Below, piece by piece: positions 33,881-44,541 of a stretch of DNA of 64,000 nucleotides. The notes beneath the pieces were generated by a model. The model did not search any database. It was given only the letters and a program-made list of their open reading frames with translations, and was not told the DNA's origin. The position numbers and the translations under genes are program-made. The stretch covers positions 62,001-126,000 of the forward strand of contig KV918804.1 in assembly GCA_002049455.2 (NCBI GenBank), written 5' to 3'. This DNA comes from Porphyra umbilicalis. Taxonomy: Eukaryota > Rhodophyta > Bangiophyceae > Bangiales > Bangiaceae. The number at the start of each line of letters is the position of its first letter. Position 1 is the stretch's first letter.

Positions 33881-33906
33881 TCTTCACCAGCCGCGGCTGG
33901 TGAAGA
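33881..33906. repeat. 26 bp perfect palindrome
   Basis: TCTTCACCAGCCG is followed directly by its exact reverse complement with no spacer. It lies about 850 bp before the polytopic membrane protein gene. Such a site could bind a dimeric regulator or be the scar or core of a small inverted element. Confidence 0.8.
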
Positions 33907-34739
33907 TGCGCGAGTGCAGACCTGGTGTGGTCCAGTCGTGCACTTGATGTTCTTGTATCACATAGTTATATACTTACCTGAAGTAACTATGAAAAAGAGG
34001 ATACTGCGTTCGAATTCACACGATCAATCATTTCTCGGTTGATGGGTCCTGCGACGAGCTGATGACGACCATCCGCGCGGATGGAACGGCTGCTCTGCCG
34101 TCACCACCCTCCCACTGTTCCGCGAGATGCGCAGCCGTCGGCCGCTCCACCTCGCCTCGGGCCGCCGAGAGGCGACCGGACGTACCCGACCCGTCTGCCA
34201 TACTTCTCCGCGGGGAGCCACCGTGGCCACCGCGGGTCGACCCCCGCCAGTGTCCGCTACCGACCCTGCGACGGCCACCGACGCCGACGCGGCGACGCGC
34301 CGCGCGGCAATGCGGCGTGTGCCGGCACTGGGTGTGGCGATGGACGGGGCACCCGCGGGACGGGGCTTGGCGCCTTTGGGCCTGTGGAGCAAGGTCGAAC
34401 TTCCCGTTCCCCCGTCTCTTCACCCCGCTGGTCTGGGTTTCTCACCTTGCGCTTCGCTCCCTGGGCGCTGGCCGCAAACGGCGCTTGCGACGTGCGTTGT
34501 TGCACTCCCCCCCAAGTGATCACACCCGCAGGGTGCCCCTGCTCTTCTTTTAGAGGCGGTGTTTCCTGCGGCGTCTCTGTGCGCCATTGTTGGCCGCTGG
34601 CGCTGCACCCATCACCCCGTTGCTGGTGCAGCAGGTGTCGGGCGGTCGCTCACCTGGTTCCCCCCACCCCACCCCTGCACTTCCCGGGTTGTGGGTGTCG
34701 GGCGCGCCACCCCCCCCCCTATCAACCCCGGTCGCCACG

Positions 34740-36287
34740 ATGATGTCGGACGACCAGGAGACGCGGGTGTCCCTGGACGGGCCGTCGGACAGCGACGAGG
34801 CGTCGGACGGTAGCGACGCTTCACCGCTGCGGGGCGGGCGGGGCCACCGCCACGGCGGCCGCGCGGACGCGGGAGACGGCGCGGGGAGCCCCCACCCGCA
34901 GCCGGCCCTGCCGCCCCCGACCATGGATGCTGCCGCCGCCGCCGTCGGCCCTGTGCGCACCGCCGCCACCGCCGCCGCCGTCGGTGCTGCGCCCGCCGCC
35001 ATTGCCGTCGACGTGCCGCTGCCGCCGCCCGCCGACGCGTTGCGCGGGGTCGACGCCCCGCCACCGGCGGGGCCCACACTGCCGCAGCCGCCGCCAGCGT
35101 CGGCCATGGCGCCCCCCGACGTGTTGGTGGCGGCGGCCGCCGCGGCGGCGGCGGCGGCGGCCGCCCCCGTCATTGCCCCCGTGTCGCTGCCCGCCGGGGA
35201 CGCGGACGTGCCCGCCCCCGGGAAAGCCACCTACCACCCCGACGCGTGGGTGGCGCCCGCCGCGGGCCCCGACCGTGGCGCCCACAGCGCCCCCGACGTG
35301 GTGCTCCCCGCCGGCACCGGGGCGGAGGCGCCCGACAACCTCCACGCCGTCGACTCCATTCGGCTCCACGACGAGCCGGCCGACGCGGGGCCCAAAAAGT
35401 CGCGGCGCCCGCGGCTGCCGCCGCTCGGCGGGGGCCCTTCGCGCAAGGGCGCCCCGCCGCTGACCGACAGCTGGTGGGTGGCGGCCCGCCTCCGCACCAC
35501 CCGGTGGGTGTCGGTCGGCACGTCATGGCTGTTGCCCGACGGGGCCTTCCTCGTGTGGCGCGCGGCGTTTTTCTTGGCCACCGCCGCCGCCCTCGGCTTT
35601 TTGATCGTGGGCGCGTCGCCGCTGGAGCGGGCGGGCCTCGCGTCGACGGTCGTGACGGACGCGCTGACGGTGCAGCTGACCGCCGCCTTCCTCCTCCTCA
35701 TGCCCCCGATCGCGCGGGCGGTGACGGGGCCCCACGAGGATGAGCTCGACGGCAGCCGCTCGGCGCGCACGCTGTGGGCGCTCGGCGCCATCTTTGCGCA
35801 GCTGGTCGTCACCAACGCGCTGTTTGTGGCGGTGGTGCTGTCGACCCTGTCGGCGCTCGTGCCGCACTTGCGGCTCATCGAGTCGCTCGCACCCGACGGG
35901 TCGGTGGTGGGCGGCTGGCGCGTCGTCGCCGCGCTCGCGGTAGGCGGGGGGGCGGCGGCGGTGGAGCTCGCCCTCGACTCGGTGGCGTATCGGCTGGGGG
36001 TGGTGGCGCTCGGGGAGGCGATCCTGATGGGCTACCTCGCGCTCTCCTCGGTCGGCGTTGGCGCGCCGGCGGCACTGACGGACGGCAGCCTACTCGGCGG
36101 GCGGATGGACTTTGGCAAGCTGACGGTGTTGTGTATGGGGATGGGCGCCTGGTACGCGGGCTGCGGGGTTGTGGCCATGGGCTTCCAGCGCACGCGCAAC
36201 GCGGTTGCGACCCGCTTTGAGCGCTGGCAGTACACCAAGAGCGTGCTCGGCGGGAGCGGGTCGGCATTTGTGGCCGACTTTGCTTGA
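34740..36287 (+). CDS. Polytopic membrane protein, function unknown
   Basis: The frame runs from MMSDDQETRVSLDG (ATGs at 34740 and 34743) to the stop at 36287, about 515 aa. The first ~250 residues are a charged, Ala/Pro-rich, probably cytosolic arm ending in a basic patch (KKSRRPRLPPLGGGPSRKG). Five to seven membrane segments follow: AAFFLATAAALGFLIV, LTVQLTAAFLLLMPP, WALGAIFAQLVVTNALFV, VVAALAVGGGAAAVELAL, LGEAILMGYLALSSVG and LTVLCMGMGAWYAGCGVVAM. The C-terminus is short and basic (RTRNAVATRFERWQYTK). I do not recognise the family; no transporter or enzyme signature is evident. The frame is intact and codon use matches neighbouring genes, so the gene is likely real. Confidence 0.7.
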   Translation: MMSDDQETRVSLDGPSDSDEASDGSDASPLRGGRGHRHGGRADAGDGAGSPHPQPALPPPTMDAAAAAVGPVRTAATAAAVGAAPAAIAVDVPLPPPADALRGVDAPPPAGPTLPQPPPASAMAPPDVLVAAAAAAAAAAAAPVIAPVSLPAGDADVPAPGKATYHPDAWVAPAAGPDRGAHSAPDVVLPAGTGAEAPDNLHAVDSIRLHDEPADAGPKKSRRPRLPPLGGGPSRKGAPPLTDSWWVAARLRTTRWVSVGTSWLLPDGAFLVWRAAFFLATAAALGFLIVGASPLERAGLASTVVTDALTVQLTAAFLLLMPPIARAVTGPHEDELDGSRSARTLWALGAIFAQLVVTNALFVAVVLSTLSALVPHLRLIESLAPDGSVVGGWRVVAALAVGGGAAAVELALDSVAYRLGVVALGEAILMGYLALSSVGVGAPAALTDGSLLGGRMDFGKLTVLCMGMGAWYAGCGVVAMGFQRTRNAVATRFERWQYTKSVLGGSGSAFVADFA

Positions 36288-37163
36288 TGGGTAGAGCGTG
36301 GCGTTCAAACGTGGGTGTGTGGGTCGGTGCGGGTATTTGCTTTTGTAGGGGTTCACCGTTGTGGATGTGATGTGCTGCGGTGGTCCGACTTGGCTTTGGC
36401 CCCAATGTTTTACCAGCTGAGCTTGCCAACTCAGAAATCGTTTCCTTCTGTGTCATCATGGTCATTGTGCCCTTCTCCTCATGGAGAATACAGTATGTAC
36501 TCAAGCTCTCACTGCTGTTGACGGCCTTTGGGCGGCGTGACGTGCCGACCCGGAGCGTAGGTTCGACGGTCCTCGCACCTGTCTTCCGTTGGTCGTCTGT
36601 CTGTTCAAGACGGCAGCAGCTCTGAGAATCTGGGAACAGGACGCCCCGCGCCACGAGGACGGCGCACAGTATAAATAGTACAGCAATTACAGAGCGGACA
36701 TCCCAATGCCGTGCCACAACCAATCAGGTGGGTTCAAAACGTTCCATAGTGAATTCACGGCTAGTTTGCCAGTGGCCGGTGCTGCCCACTGCACCGTCTG
36801 GCCGTCTCCCACTGGGAGAGGGTGGTCGCAAGTCCGGCCGCTGCCACCGCATGGATTGCACCCCTCCTGGATCAACCCTTTCGTGGGAGCCGCACAAAGC
36901 TTGCAGCCCCCCCCCGCCTTGGTGACCCCACCCCACCGTGACACGCGTCGCGGCGCTCGCGTGCGGGGCCCGCGGGCGCGAGTGTGGGTGTGCCGCACCG
37001 GTGCCGTCCCCCGTGCTTCCCCCGTGGCGGACGCCGCCGCGCGCCGCACTCCCGCCCGTCACCCGCCCCCCGCCGCCGCCCCTTGTCGGCGTGGGTGCGG
37101 GCCGGGGGAGGCCGACGCCCGGGCACGAAGCGGCACGCCCGTCGGTGACGGTAGCGAGCAGCG
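36288..37163. other. Upstream region of the TMCO4-like gene
   Basis: The first part, to about 36700, is AT-richer, and the remainder is GC-rich leader. It contains a TATA-like site and a CCAAT-type sequence (CAACCAATCAG near 36720). No additional gene is seen. Confidence 0.5.
36669..36678 (+). promoter_or_regulatory. TATA-box-like site
   Basis: GTATAAATAG on the plus strand, about 490 bp before the TMCO4-like start codon, in locally AT-rich DNA. It is a fair match to a TATA box, but the distance implies a long leader, so the link to this gene is uncertain. Confidence 0.35.
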
Positions 37164-37369
37164 GTGTCGGCGGCGGCCGGCGGGGCGCCGCGGTCCCGCC
37201 GCAGGTTGGCGCCGCCCGCCGCTGCCCTGCCTCGGGGCGGGGGCAGCAGCGACGGGGATGCGGACGAATTTTTTGACTCCCTCGCGACGTTGCGGATGAC
37301 ATCGGCGGCGCCGGTGGCGACGATGGCTTTGACGGTGGACGCAGGGGTGGCGACGGCCGGAGCAGAGGG

Positions 37370-37405
<36 letters not shown>

Positions 37406-40400
37406 AGACGGTGGGGGGTGGGCGTCGTGGCTCGACTCGATGGAGGCCACCCCCTCGACGGCGGAACCGGCGCCAAGAATACGCGGTGACGTTAGCGACG
37501 GCGACAGCGTGGAGCATCTGTTTGACGCTCCCCGCCCGCGCCTCGGGGACGACGCAACCGCGCCGACGGGCGTCCCCCCACCCGTCGTTGCCGTTGGCCC
37601 GAGTGCCGCCACTCCCGCTGCCGCCGCCACCGCCGACGCTGCCATTGCCGACGTGGACGACGCGGGCGGCCCGCTCCGCGGCTTTGACGTGCTGGACGAG
37701 GAGCAGCGCTTTGCGGTCGCCTCCCTCGTGTGCGTCCTCCTCGGCGCCGAAGCGGTCCGCCGCCGCGCGGCCGCCGCCGTCGTGGCAGCGTCCAAATCGT
37801 CGGCCGCGGCGGCGGCCGCCAGCGCCGTGGCGGCCGCGTCGTCGCTGGCGGCGGCCGACGGCGGTGGCGACGGTGGCGGCGGTGGGGTGGGGGACGGCGG
37901 CGGCGCGGCGGCCGACGGGCCGTTTTGCACGGCGCTCGCGCGCAAGGTTGTGGGCGCCGTCGGCTTGCCGGCGGGCGCGCAGGCGGCGCTGCTGGCGTTG
38001 CTCGAGCCGGACGCGGGTGGCGCCGGTGGGGGAGCCGGCGGCGGCGGCGGCGGCAGCGGCAGCGGCGGCGGCCTTGGCAAAGCGGCCGCCGAGCGGGCGA
38101 CTGCCGCAGAGGCCGCTGCCGCCCGTCAGTGCGCGCGGCTCGTTGGCGGCGGGGCGGCACGCCTGGCTGCCCTGCAAGCGTTGCTAACGGTGGCGGTGGT
38201 TGGGGGGGATTACGACGCGCGCGCGCGGGTGCTGCTGCAGCGTGTGGCGGCGGTGCTCGAGGTGGAGTGGGCGCTTGTGGCGGCGGTGGAGTTGGCCGTG
38301 GCCGTCCACCTGTCTGCGCTGCACGTGGCGGCGGTGGAGGCGGCTGCGGCCGAGGCGGCCGGGGAGGGGGGGGGGACGGGGGGGGTACCCCCGTCGCCAC
38401 CAAAGGCCCAGGCCGGGGCGTCTGGCTGGGACGCTGCGGGCGGTTCGCCGCTGTCGCTCCACCGCACCGCGCCGCCCGCCAAGGACGTGTTGCCCGCACC
38501 CGACAAGGTGTCTGCATCCTCTCCGTCTGCTGGTTCCTCCTCCACGTCGGTCACCGTCTCCTACGGCTCAACTGCCGCTACCGTCGACGAAGGCGACAAT
38601 GGCGGTGACGCGTCGGCACTCCCGCTCCCCACCGGCTTGTCGGGTGCGCGCAAGCGTCGCCGCCGCCTCCGGGACGTCAAGGTCGCCAAGCTGTCGGGCA
38701 TCACCCTCGCGGGTGGCCTCCTCTTTGGCCTCACCGGCGGCCTCATTGCGCCCGCCCTCCTCGCGTCGCTCGCCGCCCTCGGCGTTGCGTCGGCAGCGAC
38801 GCTGGCGGCGACCGGGACGGTCGCGTCGGGTGCGGTCGTCGGCAGCCTCTTTGGCGTGGCGGGCATGGGCATCACGGGCAACAAGGCGCGGCGGCGGCTG
38901 CGCACGTGGGTGGGGGAGTTTGAGTTTGAGCGCCCCGCCGACCCGCGCATCGCCCGCGCGCGCGCGCGGCGGGCGGACCGGGAGCAGTCGGCCAAGGGGC
39001 GGCGGTCGGGGGCGGGGAGCGGCGTCACGGATGCAGAGGTGGCGGTGGCGGAAGCCGCCGCCGTCGAGGCGGCGGCGGAGATTCGCGCGTCCGCCGCCAA
39101 AAAGAGCTCTGGGGGGGGGCGCAGCTGGAGCCGCATGCTCCGGGGTAAGAGCAAGCGTCCGAGCCGGAGCGTGTCGTTTAAGGCGTCAACGTCGTCAGCG
39201 TCGGCGGCGGCGGCGGCGGCGGGGACCAAACCGCCCCTGCCATTGCCCGTGTCCTCGAAGGGCGGGCCGGATGGGGGCGCTACGGCCGCCGCCGCCGCAG
39301 ACCGCCTGCCGCGCGCCGCCACCGTGGTGCCGTCGCCGGGTACCCCCGGCGCCGCGAGCGACGACTTGCTCACCAACCTCGAGGACACCGACGACTTTTT
39401 TGGTGGCGCCGACGATCACACGATTATCAGCAGCGGCTCGTCGACCGGGAGCAGCCGCCTTGGCGGGCGGGCCGCGGCGGCCGTGGGGTCGATGCCGACG
39501 CCGCGATCCTCTTCTGTACCCGGCGCGTCCCGCTCTGGGTTCCCGTCCTTAGAGCCGTCGTCGTCGGCGCCGCTCGACGGCCGGTCCCACCCCGACGGCA
39601 GCGAGGCGTCGGTCACGTCGGCAGCCGATATTTGGGACGAGGAGGCCTACCCAGACTTCCCAGGCGGCCGCGCGGGCCTCGACACCCTCGACCCGTCCCT
39701 GCACGTGACCATTTGCGTGCCCGCGTGGCTCCACGAGAGCACCTTCGGCTCCTCGCTGGCGCAGTTTGAGGTTGCCCTCCAAACGCTGCTGCCCTACTCG
39801 CAACACGCGGCGCTGCGGTGGGAGAGCGGGCGGCTCGTTCAAATGGGGCACGCCTTTGCGCGCTTTTGGGCGTCCAAGGCGACGGTCACGACCATCCAGC
39901 AAGCCTACCCGCACGTCGTCGCGGCTGCGTCGACAGTTGGGGGCGCGCTCGCCGCCGCCTTTGCGCTGCCGCTGACGGTCATTTCGTGCCTTGACTTTGT
40001 CGACAACCCGTGGTCAGTGTGCATTAGCCGCGCCAACGGGGCGGGGGAGGAGCTGGCCGATGTGCTCGCCTCGCGCTCCTACGGTTGTCGGCCGGTGACG
40101 CTCATTGGTTACTCCCTCGGCGCGCGCGTCGTCTTCAAGTGCCTCAAGTCGCTCGCCGCCCGCGGCGCGGTCGGCATTGTCGACAATGCGTTTCTGCTCG
40201 GCGCTCCCGTGTCGGCGTCGCCCTCCTCGTGGCGCGACGCGCAGGCGGTCGTTGCGGGGCGCCTCGTCAATGGCTACTGCGCCACGGATTGGGCACTGGC
40301 CTTTTTCCACCGCGGCGTCGGCCACGGTGTGTACGTGGCGGGGTTGCGGCGGGTGACGACGCCGGGGGTGGAAAATGTCGATATGGGGACGTTTGGGGTG

Positions 40401-41969
40401 GCGGGCCACCGGGGGCTCTCGGAGGCGCTGCCGCGCGCGCTCCACGCGCTCGGCGTGTCGACGGGGCGGATCACCATGCCGCCGGCGCCGCTGCCGGGGT
40501 CCACCCCCGCAGACGGAACGGTGGAGAGCACCGCGCTGGTGGTGGTGGCGCCGGACGTGGCGGCCGCGGGCGCCCGCTCGTCGCCTGTGGCGGCCATGAA
40601 GCGGGCGACGACCGTGGCGGCGGCGGACGGAGACTTTTGGTTGGCCGAGAATGGGGTGTCGGCGGGCAACGTGGCGACGCCGCCGGCGGGCGGCCGCCGG
40701 CCGGGCGCCGAGGGGGGGGGCTGCTCACCACCGACCGAGGGGACGGCGGGGGCGTCCAAGCGGATGGGCAAGCACGACGGCGGCAACAGCAAGTGGTTTG
40801 GCAGCGCCTGGCCGTCGTGGTCGTCGCCAAAGTCGGGGCAGAGTCGGTCGTCTTCGGCGCCGGCGCCGGCCGGGGTCAGGGGTGAGCAGAATGGGCGGGG
40901 CGGGCCCGGCGGGGCCGGCTTTGACGGCGTCCTCGGCGGCGGCAAGGATATCCTGGTGTCCCTCCCGCCGCCAACGGGTGGGCCTGGCGCTGTCCCCGAT
41001 GCGGGGGCATTTGGTCTCGACACGGCGGGTACGGCCGGCGGCGTTGCGGCGTTGGCAGCGCCGGCGGATGCGGGTGCCGGGGCCGACGCTGACGGTCCAG
41101 CGGGGGCGCCGGCCCGTGACGCGTCCCCAGACCTGGACGCCCAATTCCAAGCCTATCTCCGCCGCCACAACGTGCAACTGGCGTCGGGCGACTCAGAGGA
41201 TGGGTCATTTACCGGCGTCGCTGCCGGTGCCGGTGGTGACAGCAGCTCGGGCGATGAAGACGCGTCCAACCGCACTGTGGTGCTGCCGCTGGGCATTGAG
41301 CTGACCGAGCGCCGCTTCCGGCCCTTCCTCTCCCCCGGCACCGCCTACCCCATTTCGTGCACGCACGTGTTGACCAACGCGTCGGACGAGCAGCGGGGCC
41401 TGGTCGTCCGCCTGTGGGAGGGCGCCGTCTCCTCGACGGTGCCGCTGAGCCTCGGCCGCCGCGGCTCCCGCACCTTCCCCCGGCTGCTCGCGTCGGTGGA
41501 GCTTGCGTGGGCGCGCCCACGCCCGCGGGGCACCATGCGCTTCACCGTCTCGGTGGCGATGGACGAGGGCGGGGATGCGGTGCTCCGTGTGTCGCGCCAG
41601 TGGCAGGCTGCCGGGGCGGTGCCCGCCGAGGTGCCCCGCCCAGACCCGCTGCTCGACCGCCCCGCCCCCGTGCCGGTCGTTGCGTCGCTCGAAGACGACG
41701 CCTCCGAGGCAGACGAAGCGCTGACCGCCGAAGCCCGCATCCCGGCATCGCGGCTGTGCTCCCACGCCGAGCGCCGCGCCATGGAGGCGGCGGAGCGGGA
41801 GGGCAAGCGGCGGAGCAAGGCCAAGGACAAGGCGCCGGCCGGCGGGGGGGGCAAGCGCCTTTGTTGGCCCTCCCGGCGCCCCCGCCGACTGGCCCGCCAG
41901 CAGCAGCAGCGACGGCGGCGGCGGCGGTGCCGCCGCCGACGGCGGGTGGGTCGTCGACGCTGCCAGTGA
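37164..41969 (+). CDS. TMCO4/DUF726 lipase-like protein with HSP70-like C-terminal beta domain
   Basis: A single frame of 1601 codons from MSAAAGGAPRSRRRLAPP. An N-terminal helical part (FDVLDEEQRFAVASLVCVLL) matches the TMCO4 start. Residues about 510-572 form a hydrophobic pair (SGITLAGGLLFGLTGGLIAP, then VGSLFGVAGMGITGNKA), typical of the family. The alpha/beta hydrolase part follows from residue 846: NPWSVCISRANGAGEELADV, nucleophile elbow LIGYSLGARVVFKCLK (Ser near 982), DNAFLLGAPV, and GHRGLSEALP with a candidate catalytic His. Near residues 1370-1490 a domain resembles the HSP70 substrate-binding beta sandwich (LPLGIEL, PGTAYPISCTHVLTNASDEQ, VRLWEGA, PRPRGTMRFTVSVAMDEGG). The relative Mil1/YFL034W in yeast acts with clathrin adaptors; a membrane trafficking or lipid role is inference. 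The last ~45 residues follow a G run (41846-41853) and may be in the wrong frame. Confidence 0.9.
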
Positions 41970-42448
41970 TTGGCGCGGGGGGCGGCGCGGGCATCGGCTG
42001 TGGCCGCGCAGGGAGTGGCGGTGGGGGGGAGAGGCCGCAGGTCCCGCCAGACGGTTGTCGTGCTCACTTCTAGCGAGGCAATAACCGGTTTCACAGCGAG
42101 CCGCACTTGTAGTAGTCCTGTCCGACCATGCTGCACTGACGGCTGCCAGAACGTCGGGTGTGGCCGACGAGGCGCTCCGTAACCCAGCACGACCCGGGTC
42201 CTTGCGCCATTTGCCGGGCTCTTGTGTTGCCGGAAAGGGGGGACAAAGGAGTGCAGACCCCGCGTGCCCTGTACTATCGTGGTCGACCACGCCACCAAGA
42301 CCGGTCTTGGTGGCTCTCGACCCTCAGTCGGCTCGACTTTGTCCCAGGTGGATTTAGTCAATGCGGATTTAGTCATTGATTCGATAGACATGTCTAGCTT
42401 AGCCTGATCGAAAGCATAGAAACGCAGCTTATTTCTGAAACGTTCTTC
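41970..42448. other. 3' flank of the TMCO4-like gene
   Basis: No separate gene. If the G run at 41846-41853 is off by one base, the TMCO4-like frame would extend to about 42073 with an Ala/Pro/Gly-rich end more like the rest of the protein. Confidence 0.4.
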
Positions 42449-42584
42449 CGCAGCCGTTCTCTCAAAAGTCCCTCACTGCGATTGGCTGAAAAGAGTTCCA
42501 AATCGGCCTCTACGAGGTCGTAGAGGCCGATTTGGAACTCTTTTACAACAGTTGGAGTGAGAGATGTTTTGGAGAACGGCTGTA
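42449..42584. mobile_element. MITE copy B
   Basis: The best-preserved copy. Arms CAGCCGTTCTCTCAAAAG and the matching right arm ending GAGAACGGCTG bracket an inner, nearly perfect palindrome around GAGTTCCAAATCGGCCTC / GAGGCCGATTTGGAACTC. Total length is about 136 bp, with TA directly after the right arm. It is the same family as 29171-29307. Confidence 0.85.
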
Positions 42585-44541
42585 GCAGACTTCATTCAGC
42601 GGGCGGACTGCACCGCAGTGGTCCTCAAGGACGACATCGATTCGTCGACGTTGGCCAGTGAGCGTTCCGTACACCGACAAGTGGCGGCAACGTAGGCGGT
42701 GCACCGGCTTTCGATGATGAGTGCAGCACGCGAGTCCAAAAACCCCTGCGGCTCGTAGCCATCAGGACGACCACACTCCCCTGATTGGCCGGTGACGTGT
42801 CGTTCCAGCGAACGGCCCAAAGCCACCAACATGTCGAACAAATATTGTGCCACGACTTCGCTGACAGCTTACACACTTGTGACCGGTCCCCTCGGCGGTC
42901 TCCCTGCCCGGAATGAGAGTAGGTTATCCAGCCCATACATATGACGCCACTGCAGCCAGCTTGGGGTCCTTACATGGACCACGCGTCCAATAAGTGCGGG
43001 CCGAGTCCATTTCAAGAACGTGTAGGGGCTCCACCTGGGCTTGTCTTCCGGTGGGGCCGCCAAGACCGATGGCCGCCGCCTCGGTGCGTTCGCCCCACAG
43101 ATTGTCCAACGCGCGGACCGCTGACTAGATTCTTACGGCAACCAAGGGACTGTCTGCCTTCAATACCTACGCCAGACAAGGGGGGCCCCGGACCGCCACG
43201 ACCCTTGGCACCGTCGTGTGTCTGGAACAATCTTTGCCTACCAGTCGAGCACCCCACGTGTGATACAAAGCTTGGTGTGGGAATGTGGCTGGCGGCACGA
43301 GCCTGCGGTTGTCAACCCCATCCGAGTCCTCCCGACCACCTCGTCCATCAGGCGCAGGAAGACATGAAGTGAGGCTGCTTACGAAATTCTCGACCTGAGG
43401 GACCGCGCCTTTGACAGGCCGGTCTCGGTTGATGGCCCACAGCTGGGCGGCTCTTTTTTTTCCCCGTTCGCGAAGGCATGGACAACCGCGCCGATTGCTG
43501 CAGGTGCTTCTTTTCATTGGTCGACCGAGCCCTAGCGGGCAGGGCGAAGGAACAGGGCCTTTACTCGGCTACAGCTCAGCCCTTTCGCGTCGAAAGGAAT
43601 GAGCAGGAGGCATCGGGTGGCTGGCGGAGCCCTGAAAGTCTGGCACGAGGGGCTACCCTCGATCCGGCCCAGCGTGCCCTGGCGCGTCCCGCCCGCATCG
43701 TGAAGTTTTGTGCGGAAAAAGGTTTCCGCGTAGACCGTCCGAGCTGGATGGCACTCATCGTGCCCACCCCCCGCTCGAGGGGGGCCCGCCACAAGGCTTG
43801 TGCGACTGCCGCCCAACCGCGCACGGTGCTACAGTACAGTACCCAGAACTTGTTTGGCCACAGCGCGCTGGGCGAAACCATCAGTGCCGCGAGGGCCCCC
43901 CACTGGCCCTGATCCCATAAGTAGTGTGCGACGGTGGCCGCCCCGAGGGGGGATCTCAAGCTTTCGCCGCCGCACCAACCCTGTTCGCCCCACCAGCTGC
44001 TCTCACTGTCGCTTGTACGGTTCCACGTGGCTGTCAGCTGTGTGGTAAGTCCCGGCTAGGGTCAACGTGGCGGCCCGTTCGCCGTCCCTGGCCTTGCGAC
44101 AGGCGGCGTGGGAGACGTCTCGGCACCCCCACCTTCATCGCTATGGCAGGGGCTCTTGACGGGTCGCAGGGGCGTAGAAACACGCAGACCGCCGGGCCGG
44201 GCTCAGGCTGCAACGGCCGTGGGTGGCCCAGTGCAGGTGGCCACGAGGCCATCCACCCCACATACGCCGTCGCGCACTGTTCCGCCTCCCGCCATTCCGT
44301 GCCACGCGACGGTTAGCCCCGTCATTGGTCCAGCGACGGCCGCGGCTTCGCGACAACAACGACGGGGCAGACGTGTCTGCCGTCCACGTCTTCTCGCCAT
44401 GCTGGTGCCGTGGGGGCCTCGTGTGCGCCTGACAGCAGACAGCTTGGATCGAACTGGGTGCCTCCCGGCTCTGGCGGCTGTGGGGCGGGGCACTCGGGGG
44501 GTGTGGGGACGGACGGACAGACGTTGCCCGTCAGAGGACCT
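42585..44541. other. Less GC-rich intergenic DNA with unassigned coding-like stretches
   Basis: On the minus strand about 42596-43063 reads like protein in one frame, although it is interrupted (pieces such as LDNLLSFRAGRPPRG and RPDGYEPQGFLDSRAALI); I cannot place it in a family, and it may be a decayed element. The plus strand at 42941-43372 has a 143-codon frame of no known family. Composition matches the other element-bearing gaps of this window. Confidence 0.4.

Larger units (their letters stand above)
32736..34739. other. 2 kb intergenic region between divergent genes
   Basis: Lies between the starts of two divergently transcribed genes (minus at 32735, plus at 34740). It contains a CCAAT-type sequence (TTGATTGGCTG near 33360), the inverted repeats listed separately, and an AT-richer patch at 33940-34030. 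No protein gene or RNA gene is supported. Confidence 0.5.
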
